Position numbers and translations under genes: made by a program. 64,000 bases of DNA from Candidatus Aramenus sulfurataquae (GTDB taxonomy: Archaea; Thermoproteota; Thermoprotei_A; Sulfolobales; Sulfolobaceae): the NCBI GenBank assembly GCA_000565255.1, contig ASRH01000002.1, forward strand, positions 62,001 to 126,000, written 5' to 3'. The notes under the pieces are model-generated. The model was not told the DNA's origin. It worked only from the letters and a program-made list of their open reading frames with translations, and made no database searches. Positions 49,604-58,075 of the stretch are shown piece after piece (position 1 is the first letter of the stretch; every line of letters starts with the position of its first letter).

Positions 49604-51285
49604 ATGGAAAGAAGGACTTTACTGGAGATTCTTGTTGTTCTTTTGCTCTCAGCCATTACGCCTTTGATAGCTCTTCACAGCGTTTTCCTTCATGAAGGCT
49701 AGATCTTCCAAAGGAACTCTTACCCCGATTATTATCTAGACAACAAAACAGTGAACGCTTTCCTAACGTTTCCCGCAATAATAGATAACTCTTACGCCCC
49801 TCTCCTTCTCCTTCTTTAATTTAATTTCTCCTGAGACTTTTTATTGGCTTCAGTACCTTCTCTTTCCTTTCGCTCTAGCAGTTCCTTCTATGTATTGGGC
49901 TGTTAGACACTTTATTTACGAAATTCACAAGAAGGTAGACTACTGGAAAACGATGGCTATATCTTCAACCGCTGCCTTTCTCTACGCTGTTATGCCTACT
50001 GCCTACTATTTTAGTCGTTGGTCAAATTACGTTTTAGTCGTTGGTCAAATTACGCAGGTTTTTTACGTGTTTCTCCCAGCGCTAATAGCTGGAGTAGATT
50101 CCCTTGTGGCGTACAAGATTAACGTCAAGACTACCTTATTATTGGTATTCGTGGTTGCTGGCCAGCTCACTTTCTCTTTGCCTTACATTTTATCTGGAAA
50201 TTACCTAAGGTTACTACAACCCAATTCAGATACCTCAGAGCTACATAGAGGTAGCAAAGTTCCTAGAAAGTCACGCAATAGACAACGTGATTAATCTGGA
50301 TTTTCCACTTCTTTTGCCAAATCAATGCAATTCTCCTATTTCTTTCATCTCTCCAAAAACGAGGGCAAGTTGCTCAACACTCTGGGAGTTCAGTACGTAG
50401 TTGTTAACGCGGAAAACAAATCACTAATAAACTGCTTCACTGCTCAAGGGTTCTTAGTTGCTTTTAACGACTCCCAATACGTTATTTTTGAGAACCCAGA
50501 CTTTACGTATAATCTTACTTCTCCGTTCTATTTGCTTTTTGACTATCCTAACGCCAACCTCTCCTCCTTAAATACGTTCGTGAATTTGGCGCCAGCAGTT
50601 GTTAATATTAACAGCAGTTGGGTAGGAGGATACATAGGAAATTCCTACGCAGATTACCTAGTTTATAAAGCTATAAAGAGCGGATTAAAGCCTTTAACCT
50701 TTCATTTACAAAACCTCCCCTAAATCTACCAACTTTACTTATTCCTTTGTTGAAACGTCAAACAAAACAGAGATCTACTCGTTTTTCCCTGGAAGTGTTA
50801 TAAGCGTGGCAAGGCCGTCGTCTCTTCACTTAAGCTCCATTTACGGGGATTACGAAGTTGTCTTAGCGTTTATTTCCTATCCCGACAATAGAAGCTTTGT
50901 TGTAAGTAATGGGATCTACAACTTAAGCGTTAGCGCTTTTGGTCAAACTTCCCTAAAATTTGAATACTTAGGAAATATGTCATTCTCAGGCAATTTATTC
51001 TTGTATTATACTGTTAATTCCCCAGCTTACTTGTACCAGGTTTGGCTTATTCCTTTTAACTTAACGACGTTTTCTAATCGCTACCTAAACGTTACTACAG
51101 TGCCATCAAGCACGTCGCTTTTGGGCAGGGCAGTGCCAGTGAAGGGCGAAAATTACACCAACGAGGCAATAACCCTTAACGCTTTGAGCTTCTTCCTTGC
51201 CATGTTTGCAGAAAAGGGAGTAAGGGAATGGATTAGGAAAAGCGTTGGGCAAGTAAGGCTAAGGATAATAGGCAGGAACGTCTAA
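49604..51285 (+). pseudogene. Decayed large polytopic membrane protein (YfhO/GT-C-like layout)
   Basis: Pieces in several frames read in order as one protein. MERRTLLEILVVLLLSAIT starts at 49604 and is stopped by an in-frame TAG at 49700-49702 and a TAA at 49817. A frameshift near 49815 leads to FNLISPETFYWLQYLL and the 49890-50294 frame (four membrane helices). Another near 50205 leads to NPIQIPQSYIEVAKFLESH, another near 50320 to LLNTLGVQYVVVNAENKS, and another near 50700 to the last part, ending at 51285. The late LGVQYVVV...YVIFENP pattern is typical of YfhO-like and some GT-C membrane proteins. At least one nonsense and four frameshift changes make function unlikely. Confidence 0.7.
50009..50054 (+). 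repeat. 23-bp tandem duplication inside the decayed membrane-protein gene
   Basis: Two exact adjacent copies (50009-50031 and 50032-50054), each beginning TTTTAGTCGTTGG and ending AAATTACG. As 23 is not a multiple of three, the second copy is read in a different frame from the first (SRWSNY versus LVVGQIT). A recent slippage-type event. Confidence 0.9.
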
Positions 51286-51635
51286 GGTAATTCCATCGCT
51301 TGTTGCTAGTATCACGTAGTAGGTGTTGCCATGCGTGAATGACGCTCCAGAAGGTAGAGGAACTGTGACCTTGTTAAGCCCTGTCTTTAAAGGTATGTTT
51401 ACTGAAAGAGAGAGTCCTTCAACTTGTACAGAGGTTATGTTTGCTGGAACGTTGGGCATTATAGTAGCATTCAAGTAATATAAATTTCCCTCCTGAAAAA
51501 TTTGGCTTACTCCTCCGCTCACTTGAAACCTTTGTGCTAAAACTGCTCCAAAAGTCCAAAGAAATGCCCAACAATAACTAGCGTAATGACCACTGTGGCA
51601 ACAAAGATAATTAGCTCTATAGTCGGGTTATCCAT
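51259..51635 (-). pseudogene. Frameshifted pilin/archaellin-like gene
   Basis: The frame starting at ATG 51635 encodes MDNPTIELIIFVATVVITLV, a pilin-type N-terminal helix, but ends after 32 codons at 51537. One base inserted in the GGG run after codon VIV would restore GAFLWTFGAVLAQ. That joins the frame ending at 51259 (VSQIFQEGNLYYLNATIMPN...), which is a beta-rich domain like the C-terminus of the pilin at 48256. It lacks the usual basic leader before the cleavage site, so it could also be related to archaellum FlaF/FlaG proteins. Its 3' end overlaps the decayed membrane-protein gene by 27 bases, convergently. Confidence 0.6.
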
Positions 51636-51693
51636 GTCATCTTTTCTCGATTTCCTCAAAGAACATTATCGTAGCCTAATCTATAAAAGTTTG

Positions 51694-52005
51694 TTACATT
51701 ACTGCTTTCAGTTCCCTTTTTATCTCCTCCTCAAGCATTGTCTTTATTTCCTGCCTATGAACCCTTGTTAGATGTAAATAAAGTCCTTTCTTCGTGAAAG
51801 GACCCCTATTACACAACTTGCAGTAAAGCAGGCTATTTTGAGTTTCAGCCAACCAAAAGGCTACCCTGTCAACCGCCCTCTCTGCCATTTGTTTCGAAGA
51901 TATTCCAACTATTCTTTCTAGGTTCTCCTTGCTGGCTATCATTGAAGCCCTCTTGGCTGTATAGTCTATGAGTTTTTCAGCAGTTATTGAGATTCCGCTG
52001 TCCAT
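51694..52005 (-). CDS. Small protein with a C2H2-type zinc finger
   Basis: A 103-residue protein. Residues ~62-84 carry CKLCNRGPFTKKGLYLHLTR followed by VH, i.e. a Cys2-His2 finger with normal spacing. The N-terminal half is helical, and the C-terminal tail (IKTMLEEEIKRELKAVM) is a charged helix. Likely DNA- or RNA-binding. It overlaps the upstream 172-residue gene by 22 bases, so they form a pair of unknown role. Position beside the pilin remnants suggests a possible local regulator, which is speculation. Confidence 0.65.
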   Translation of the reverse strand: MDSGISITAEKLIDYTAKRASMIASKENLERIVGISSKQMAERAVDRVAFWLAETQNSLLYCKLCNRGPFTKKGLYLHLTRVHRQEIKTMLEEEIKRELKAVM

Positions 52006-52502
52006 GTCTTATCCCAGACCGAGGCAATTCCTATGGTTACAGTGAATATAGAAATTAGCCTAGAAAACTTTTCGTTGAGGTAGCTTACCTCAAGGAGATG
52101 TGAGAACGCGTTAAGGTCTATTCCCAAAGCTCTCATTACCCTTTCTATTCTAACTTCCACTTCGTCGTAGTTGTACAGAATTTCTCCGTTGTCCAATCCC
52201 TTCTTAAACTCAGCTACTACCTCAAGGGTTTCTCCCAATTCGTCTTCCGATATTTCGTCAAAGACTTCCGTTAACTTTCTCTTCAACCGGGAGGATATGA
52301 GTTCCGCCAATCCTGGAAAATACTTTATAGGCACAACTTCAGCTATCCACGCGTCCACGTACCTTCTCACCGTCTCTTTTACTTCCTCAGTCTCTCCCTC
52401 TATCGCTTCAACTATTGAGGCTGCAGCTAGAATGTGAGCAGTTGCCTCACCAATTTTTATTCCGAGGACGTCGCTCGTTCTACTTAACGAATCAACGCTC
52501 AC
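51984..52502 (-). CDS. Hypothetical helical protein paired with the zinc-finger gene
   Basis: A 172-residue mostly helical protein rich in glutamate (EGETEEVKETVRRYVDAW, EISEDELGETLEVVAEF). No cysteines, no signal peptide, no motif I recognise; one hydrophobic stretch near the C-terminus (SIFTVTIGIASVW) could pack inside. It precedes the zinc-finger gene with a 22-base overlap. An imperfect inverted repeat GAGTTC-aagggaa-GAACTC lies upstream in the 52503-52679 gap. Confidence 0.55.
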   Translation of the reverse strand: MSVDSLSRTSDVLGIKIGEATAHILAAASIVEAIEGETEEVKETVRRYVDAWIAEVVPIKYFPGLAELISSRLKRKLTEVFDEISEDELGETLEVVAEFKKGLDNGEILYNYDEVEVRIERVMRALGIDLNAFSHLLEVSYLNEKFSRLISIFTVTIGIASVWDKTWTAESQ

Positions 52503-52679
52503 CTTAAACCACTGAGTTTTCTCTTCGCGTGATATTAATTAAAGGGGAAAGGAAAATAATACTCGGAGTTCAAGGGAAGAACTCAGATAAAACGGGTTAG
52601 GTATTATTCATGAGGGAAACGGGAAAACGGTTAAAAGGGAATACGAGTTTCTTGCGGTTTACAAGATATCAAAATCGAA

Positions 52680-53396
52680 TTAACTATGTTTCCTGAACAG
52701 TAGTATAATCAAGATAGAAAAGAGGCCGACAAAGATTATTCCCTCTTCAATTTTCTTACCCAAATTGGAGTACAGGCTAGAGAGGTTAACCGAAATAGGC
52801 TTTATATGCACCACGTTAAGCTTAGGCAGCGTAGCGTTCGAAAAGAAGTTGCTTGTCCACAAACTTATTATTGATTTACTGAGGAGAGCGCCGTTGGCAA
52901 CGTCGTAGTCTACTTCCTTTACTACCACCCCAGAGGAGTTGAAGTAGAGTATTAACGTACTCTCTTCCTGTCCATTTAGCACAAGAGCTGATATACCTAC
53001 GTACTTGTAGAGCCCGTCTTCAGTGCCATTATATTGCAAGGAAGTGTTTCCATCCTTTATTGTCTTGCCCAACATTTCTGGATCTACGCGATATAGGAGG
53101 CCAAAGTCGGAAGGACTTTGTATCCCTACTGTCGAGGAAACAGTTGAGTTTTGAGTTGTGCTCACCACGGTTGAGTTCACTAAGTAGGAGCCGTTATTAT
53201 ACACTGCTAACACTTGCTGGATAATCACTATTTTATCTACCAGCGTTTTATTTTGATGGTAAATATATACAGTTTCGTTATATACTAAGAACTTCCCTGG
53301 CGTAACTGTATACGAAATAGACGCCGTGAAAAGTAAGGGAATTCCCAGAATTAAGGCAATCAACGCTGTGGCTAACTTTTTTCCCATCATTTCCAC
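52680..53396 (-). CDS. Exported glycoprotein with N- and C-terminal membrane helices
   Basis: A 238-residue surface protein. It has a basic start and signal helix (KKLATALIALILGIPLLFTA), an ectodomain rich in Asn-x-Ser/Thr sequons (NKT, NGS, NST, NSS, NAT), and a C-terminal membrane helix followed by FRKHS on the cytoplasmic side. No catalytic motif seen. It appears to be an intact relative of the decayed gene at 48910-49600 (same domain plan, similar YxNGxxxY...LVSK/LLSKS segments). Function unknown; membrane-anchored S-layer or pilus-associated protein is possible. Confidence 0.7.
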   Translation of the reverse strand: MEMMGKKLATALIALILGIPLLFTASISYTVTPGKFLVYNETVYIYHQNKTLVDKIVIIQQVLAVYNNGSYLVNSTVVSTTQNSTVSSTVGIQSPSDFGLLYRVDPEMLGKTIKDGNTSLQYNGTEDGLYKYVGISALVLNGQEESTLILYFNSSGVVVKEVDYDVANGALLSKSIISLWTSNFFSNATLPKLNVVHIKPISVNLSSLYSNLGKKIEEGIIFVGLFSILIILLFRKHS

Positions 53397-53494
53397 TTGT
53401 TTTTCTCTTCTAAATAACGTTTTTCAAAACTTCCTCTAGACTTATATACTTAGGAGCAGAGTAATCTTTAACAAATACGTGTGAGTCGAGACAG

Positions 53495-53947
53495 ATGGAA
53501 GAAAAGATAGGTAACCTAAAAGGTGGAATGGAAAACGTAAACGTAACCGCAAGAGTTCTCGAAGTAGGAGAACAAAAGACAATCCAGACGAAGAATGGTC
53601 CCCGAACCATTCGTGAGCTTGTTGTTGGGGACGAAACCGGTAGGGTCAAGCTCACGCTGTGGGGGACCAAGTTCGACGACGTTAAGCAAGGGCAGGCAAT
53701 AAGGGTTGAGAACGGCTGGACCACTGTCTTCAGAGGACAGGTACAACTAAACGCCGGCAGCAAGTCTACTGTGTCCGAAGTAGAGGACAACTCAGCCCCA
53801 AGCGAGGACCAGATCCCAGAGAATATGCCCACCGACAACTCCTTCCAGCCCAGAAGAAGTTTTAGAGGTAGAGGCGGAGGAGGAAGGAGATTCGGCAGAG
53901 GCCCTAGGAGACCTAGGGAAGAAGACGAAGGGGGAGAAGAGGAGTGA
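53495..53947 (+). CDS. ssb: Single-stranded DNA-binding protein (Sulfolobus SSB type)
   Basis: A 150-residue SSB with one OB fold (residues ~1-110: [46 protein letters not shown]) and a flexible Gly/Arg-rich and acidic C-terminal tail ([11 protein letters not shown] ... EEDEGGEEE). It closely matches the well-studied S. solfataricus SSB in length and tail. The TATA-like tagacttatatac is ~45-55 bases upstream, so this mRNA has a leader. The next gene starts 4 bases before its stop. Confidence 0.96.
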   Translation: MEEKIGNLKGGMENVNVTARVLEVGEQKTIQTKNGPRTIRELVVGDETGRVKLTLWGTKFDDVKQGQAIRVENGWTTVFRGQVQLNAGSKSTVSEVEDNSAPSEDQIPENMPTDNSFQPRRSFRGRGGGGRRFGRGPRRPREEDEGGEEE

Positions 53948-54225
53948 ACTTCGACGAAATAAAGGACGTAAAGCCGGTTAGGAACGGTGAGGTAATAGAC
54001 AAGTCTGAGGACGGTGAGAACTACATTATCAAGCTCTCAGAGGACAAGATCTACGAGGTAGCCCCCATAGCGTTTTACGTGTGGAACATGTGCGACGGAG
54101 AGAAGACCGTAAGCCAGATCATAGAGGAGATAAGCAAAGAGGCGAACATCGAGTCTTCTCAGATAAGGGACCCGATAGTAACCGTTTTAGAGCAGTTGAA
54201 GGAAGCGTCCCTTATCTCCATATAA
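53944..54225 (+). CDS. PqqD-like peptide-binding protein
   Basis: A 93-residue protein with the PqqD wHTH pattern: [24 protein letters not shown] and a C-terminal [12 protein letters not shown]. PqqD-type proteins chaperone precursor peptides for radical-SAM enzymes, but no such enzyme or peptide is adjacent. GTG start within the SSB stop codon. The coupling to SSB is unexplained; it could have been recruited to another role. Confidence 0.75.
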   Translation: MNFDEIKDVKPVRNGEVIDKSEDGENYIIKLSEDKIYEVAPIAFYVWNMCDGEKTVSQIIEEISKEANIESSQIRDPIVTVLEQLKEASLISI

Positions 54226-54255
54226 AAATAAATTTGTTTTTCCCGTTTTTCCCTT

Positions 54256-55851
54256 ATGAGGGCTATTCTTCCAGAAGATTCACTATTGTCTGCAGGCGAG
54301 GCACTTTCCATCTTCGAGGGCAGGCTCCCTCCGAGACCAGTGGTTACCTCTCTCCCAATTCTCGACGCCCTAGGCAAGGCATCTGCAGAAGACGTCTTCT
54401 CGCCCATTGACTTACCCCCATTCTCGCGGTCAACAGTTGACGGCTTTGCTTTGAGGGCAGAGGACACCCCTGGCACCTTGAAGGTTGTAGGGAAGGTGTC
54501 CATTGGCGAGTACAAGGAGCTCAAGGTCTCCAGGGGAGAGGCAGTTGAGGTAGACACGGGGTCCCTCCTCCCAGAGGGGGCAAACGCTGTAGTCAAGGTA
54601 GAGGAGGTAGAAGTCAAGGGAAACGAGGTCGTCGTTAAGGGAAAGGTAAGGTTTGGCCAAAACGTCGCGTGGGTCGGGAGCGACATACCTAGGGGGTTCC
54701 AGCTCCTTAAAATGGGCGAGGTAATAACCCCGGAGAAGGTGGCTGCCCTAGCCTCAGTCGGGGTGAAGGAGGTCAAGGTGTACTCTCCTAGAGTTTACGT
54801 GATAGTCACGGGGGACGAGCTCGTTGAGCCGGGAGAAAAGCTGGACAAGGGGAAGGTGTACGAGAGTAACGCATACTACCTCCTATCGAGGCTAAGGGAC
54901 TACGTTTCCGTTGGCTACTCCTTAGTTAGGGACGATAAGGAGGAAATAAGAAAGGCGTTGGAAAAAGCGCTCTCCATTGCCGACGTAGTAATCCTGACAG
55001 GCGGTACGAGCGCGGGGGAGAAGGACTACGTGCACCAAGTAATTAGGGAGATGGGGGAGATAGTTGTGCACGGCATAAAGTTCAAGCCCGGGAAGCCAAC
55101 GATTCTGGCAATAGTGAAGGGGAAGCCAGTGTTTGGCCTTCCAGGAAACGTTGTGTCAACCATTATGGTTTACGAACAAGTAATAAGGAAGTACCTTGAC
55201 AGGATGGCGTCCCTAGGGCAGAAGGAAGAGGTAAAGGTGAGGGCGAAAGCGCTGCTGCCAGCTGAGGGGGACAAGAAAAGGTTCACCTATTTACCGGTGT
55301 ACCTCCTCCACGGCAAGGACTCGCTCTACTTTCTTCCCATACCCTTTGACAGTCACATGGTGGGCACGTTCTCTTCAGCAGATGGCTACATAGCCCTCCC
55401 TCCTGGGGCAAGAGTTGAAGAAGACCAAGAGGCTGAAGTCGTGGTGAAGGTAAATGAAGTACCACCCACCCTGCTAGGGGAGGAGGACCCGTCATTCAAG
55501 GACGCGGAGCTGAGGAAGGTGTTCCTAGGCTCCTACCCCGCGTGCAAGGCGTTAGAGAAGGGGGTAGGGGAAGTCCTGGCCGTGAGCTCCCTCGTGTGTG
55601 AGCCAAAGGACTACTCGTACTCCTTTGACAGGGAAATACTTGTCAACGGAGAGGGAGAGGAGGTGGGATATCACGAGTGGGTGGGAATGAGCAGGCTGGT
55701 GAAGAACCCCTCAGTGAAGCTCAAGTCCCCTTCTACCGCCCCCTACTTCCTGGGGAGGGCCAAGGTGTACGCTCCTAGGGGATACATAGATGGCCAGAAG
55801 ATCTTTACCGAGAGGATTTACGTTGTGAGCAGGATAGGGAAATTCCAGTAA
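54256..55851 (+). CDS. moeA: Molybdopterin molybdenumtransferase MoeA with C-terminal extension
   Basis: Inserts molybdenum (or tungsten) into molybdopterin. Residues ~1-400 are standard MoeA: LPPFSRSTVDGFALR, DTGSLLPEGANAVV, VIVTGDEL, ILTGGTSAGEKDY, KPTILAIVKGKPVFGLPGN in consecutive segments. Residues ~405-531 are additional and are not the ~220-residue PBP-like domain often fused to archaeal MoeA; they may be a shortened relic of it. ATG start 30 bases after the PqqD-like gene. Confidence 0.92.
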   Translation: MRAILPEDSLLSAGEALSIFEGRLPPRPVVTSLPILDALGKASAEDVFSPIDLPPFSRSTVDGFALRAEDTPGTLKVVGKVSIGEYKELKVSRGEAVEVDTGSLLPEGANAVVKVEEVEVKGNEVVVKGKVRFGQNVAWVGSDIPRGFQLLKMGEVITPEKVAALASVGVKEVKVYSPRVYVIVTGDELVEPGEKLDKGKVYESNAYYLLSRLRDYVSVGYSLVRDDKEEIRKALEKALSIADVVILTGGTSAGEKDYVHQVIREMGEIVVHGIKFKPGKPTILAIVKGKPVFGLPGNVVSTIMVYEQVIRKYLDRMASLGQKEEVKVRAKALLPAEGDKKRFTYLPVYLLHGKDSLYFLPIPFDSHMVGTFSSADGYIALPPGARVEEDQEAEVVVKVNEVPPTLLGEEDPSFKDAELRKVFLGSYPACKALEKGVGEVLAVSSLVCEPKDYSYSFDREILVNGEGEEVGYHEWVGMSRLVKNPSVKLKSPSTAPYFLGRAKVYAPRGYIDGQKIFTERIYVVSRIGKFQ

Positions 55852-55913
55852 GGAATTTTTTAAAACTGTTCAATTCAATAAATCTTATATTTGAAAGAGG
55901 TAGATCACAAGGT

Positions 55914-56840
55914 ATGTCAGTTACTGCAACGGCGTTTTCAAGTTCAGCAAACTTGGGCTCCGGCTTTGACGTGCTTTCAATGGCCCATAAGGCCTTCTAC
56001 GACCAAGTGACCGCGGAGCTTAAGGGGAGGAGCGAACTAAAGGTTTCAGTTGTATCGTCAAACACGCCACAAGAAGTTGAAAAGAATTCTGCAGGCTACG
56101 CAGTGAAGAAATTGTTAGAAACACTTGGAATAAAGGCAGAAATTTCTTTATTAGTAAAAAAAGGCATACCTTACGGTCTTGGCCTCGGTAGCAGCGGCGC
56201 CTCTGCTTCCGCTGCTGTCGCGGCAGTTAACGAGCTCCTTGACCTTAGTTTAAGCCTCGAAGAGCAGGTAGAGTTTGCTAAGCTAGGAGAAATAGCCTCC
56301 TCAGGCTCTCCTCACCCCGACAACGTAGCTGCGAGCACGTTTGGCGGGATAGTGGCAGTGACCTCCACTTCTCCTACGAGGGTCGTGAGGATTCCAAATT
56401 CCCTTCACTTCAAGCTCCTCTTGATAGTGCCCGAGAAGGGAGGCGAGGGGAAGACGAAGAAGGCCAGGGAAATGTTGCCCTCATCTGTGTCCCTGGAGAA
56501 GTACGTGGTCAACGCAAGGTATTTGACCTCACTCATAGTTGGTCTGGCTAAGGGAGACAGAGATCTAGTGAGGAGTGGCCTAAACGACGACGTCTTTGAG
56601 GTGGCAAGGCTTCCCCTCTTTCCGCACTACAAGAAGGTGAAGGAGATCGCGTTGGAAAAGGACGCAGTTGGCGTCTGCGTCAGCGGTGCAGGTCCATCAA
56701 TCCTTGTCCTCTACGATGAGAGGACTGACGTAGAGGGAATTATGTCGTCCTCAAGGGAGATTTGCAAGTCCTTTGGGATTAACTGCAACTTCGTGAAGAC
56801 TGAGCTAGCGGAGGGGGTAAGGGTTGAGAGAAGGGACTAA
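55914..56840 (+). CDS. thrB: Homoserine kinase
   Basis: GHMP kinase that phosphorylates homoserine for threonine and methionine synthesis. N-terminal SSANLGSGFDVLSMA, ATP loop IPYGLGLGSSGASASAAVAA, SGSPHPDNVAASTFGG, and C-terminal SGAGPSILVLYD. 308 residues. It overlaps the next PLP-enzyme gene by 17 bases. The overlap fits O-phosphohomoserine as substrate of the following enzyme, as in archaeal and plant methionine pathways (inference). Confidence 0.94.
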   Translation: MSVTATAFSSSANLGSGFDVLSMAHKAFYDQVTAELKGRSELKVSVVSSNTPQEVEKNSAGYAVKKLLETLGIKAEISLLVKKGIPYGLGLGSSGASASAAVAAVNELLDLSLSLEEQVEFAKLGEIASSGSPHPDNVAASTFGGIVAVTSTSPTRVVRIPNSLHFKLLLIVPEKGGEGKTKKAREMLPSSVSLEKYVVNARYLTSLIVGLAKGDRDLVRSGLNDDVFEVARLPLFPHYKKVKEIALEKDAVGVCVSGAGPSILVLYDERTDVEGIMSSSREICKSFGINCNFVKTELAEGVRVERRD

Positions 56841-57948
56841 GATCTCCAGGGAGACATACGACGACGAAACAGGGGCAATTACTACCCCAATATTTCAGTC
56901 CACAGCCTTTAGGTTCCCCAAGGGCGAGAAGTACCGGTATTCGAGGGAGGTAAACCCTACAACGGCGGAACTCGCCAAGAAGTTCGCCGAGATAGAAGGC
57001 GGAGAGATGGGCGTAGCGTTTTCCTCGGGGATGGGGTCAATAACAACTACCCTCTTCTCCCTCCTCTCCCCTGGTTCCTCCCTCCTAGTGACCATGGACA
57101 TGTTCGGCAGGTCCTTGAGGTTAGCCAAGGACTTCCTTAGGAATTGGGGAGTGAAGGTTGACGTATCCCCGCCGGGAAACGGAAACCTCCTAGACATGGC
57201 TAAGAGGCCCCACACGGTAGTGTTCGTGGAGAGCATAACCAACCCGTTGCTCCGCGTAGTAGACGTGGAGAACTTGGCTAAGATATGCAAGGAAAACGGT
57301 AGTATCTTGGTGGTGGACTCCACCTTTGCGACCCCTGTGAACCAGAAGCCCTTGGAGTTGGGGGCGGACGTGGTCGTGGAAAGTGCTTCCAAGTTCTTAG
57401 CTGGGCACAACGACGTCATAGCTGGGCTCTCCGCAGGACCTGCGTCAATAATGACTAAGGTAGACCAGATGAGGAGGACCTTGGGCACGTCGTTAGAGCC
57501 TTTCCCAGCTTACTTGGTCTTGAGGGGGCTAAAGACTTTGAAGGTGAGGATGGACGTGATCAACAGGAACGCCATGCAAGTTGCTGAGTTCCTAGAGGAC
57601 CACCCCAAGGTGCAGAGAGTCTACTACCCAGGGCTAGAGTCTCACCCAGACCACTCCGTGGCGAGGAGGGTGCTGAAGGGCTACGGCGGGGTCGTGAGCT
57701 TTGACGTGAGAGGGACGGCAAACGACGCGTTAAAGGTGATGCAGTCCCTGAAGATAATAATCCCGGCCCAGAGCTTAGGAGGAGTTAACTCCCTGATCTC
57801 CCACCCTCCCACCATGAGTCACAGGACTCTCACGCCGGAGGAGAGGAAGGCAATAGGGCTAAACGAAGGGCTGTTGAGGCTGTCTGTGGGAATTGAGGAC
57901 GTAGAGGATCTAATAGAGGATCTTGACCAAGCGCTCAAGTCCATCTGA
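56824..57948 (+). CDS. Cystathionine gamma-synthase/lyase family PLP enzyme
   Basis: Cys/Met metabolism PLP-dependent enzyme of 374 residues. Visible: YSREVNPTTAELAKKFAEIE, FSSGMGSITTTLFSLLSPG, the PLP lysine in ESASKFLAGHNDVIAG, and the C-terminal RLSVGIEDVEDLIEDLDQAL. Whether it makes cystathionine (MetB), cleaves it (MetC/CGL) or sulfhydrylates homoserine esters cannot be decided by sequence alone. Coupling to thrB favours a synthase acting on O-phosphohomoserine. TTG start. Confidence 0.9.
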   Translation: MREGTKISRETYDDETGAITTPIFQSTAFRFPKGEKYRYSREVNPTTAELAKKFAEIEGGEMGVAFSSGMGSITTTLFSLLSPGSSLLVTMDMFGRSLRLAKDFLRNWGVKVDVSPPGNGNLLDMAKRPHTVVFVESITNPLLRVVDVENLAKICKENGSILVVDSTFATPVNQKPLELGADVVVESASKFLAGHNDVIAGLSAGPASIMTKVDQMRRTLGTSLEPFPAYLVLRGLKTLKVRMDVINRNAMQVAEFLEDHPKVQRVYYPGLESHPDHSVARRVLKGYGGVVSFDVRGTANDALKVMQSLKIIIPAQSLGGVNSLISHPPTMSHRTLTPEERKAIGLNEGLLRLSVGIEDVEDLIEDLDQALKSI

Positions 57949-57957
57949 CCCCTTCAT

Positions 57958-58033
57958 AGCCTAGGCTCCTTTAAGCTGGTTTATCGCAGTTATTCTCGGC
58001 ACATCGTCACTTTACAGCCTAGGCTCCTTTAAG
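57958..58033. repeat. Two 18-bp direct repeats with palindromic core before the second pilin gene
   Basis: AGCCTAGGCTCCTTTAAG at 57958-57975 and 58016-58033, identical, spaced 58 bases. Each starts with the perfect 10-bp palindrome AGCCTAGGCT. The second copy ends 42 bases before the pilin ATG at 58076, upstream of where a TATA box should be. They are candidate binding sites for a regulator of the pilin gene. Confidence 0.7.
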
Positions 58034-58075
58034 AGGAAGGTTTTTGTAGAAGATCTCCCTAAAATTTCAAGGAGT

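Noticed and set aside
48688-51640. Explaining all frameshifts as sequencing error
   Set aside because: More than five disruptions fall in ~3 kb while over 60 kb of other coding DNA is clean, and an exact 23-bp duplication is present. Raw reads would settle it.
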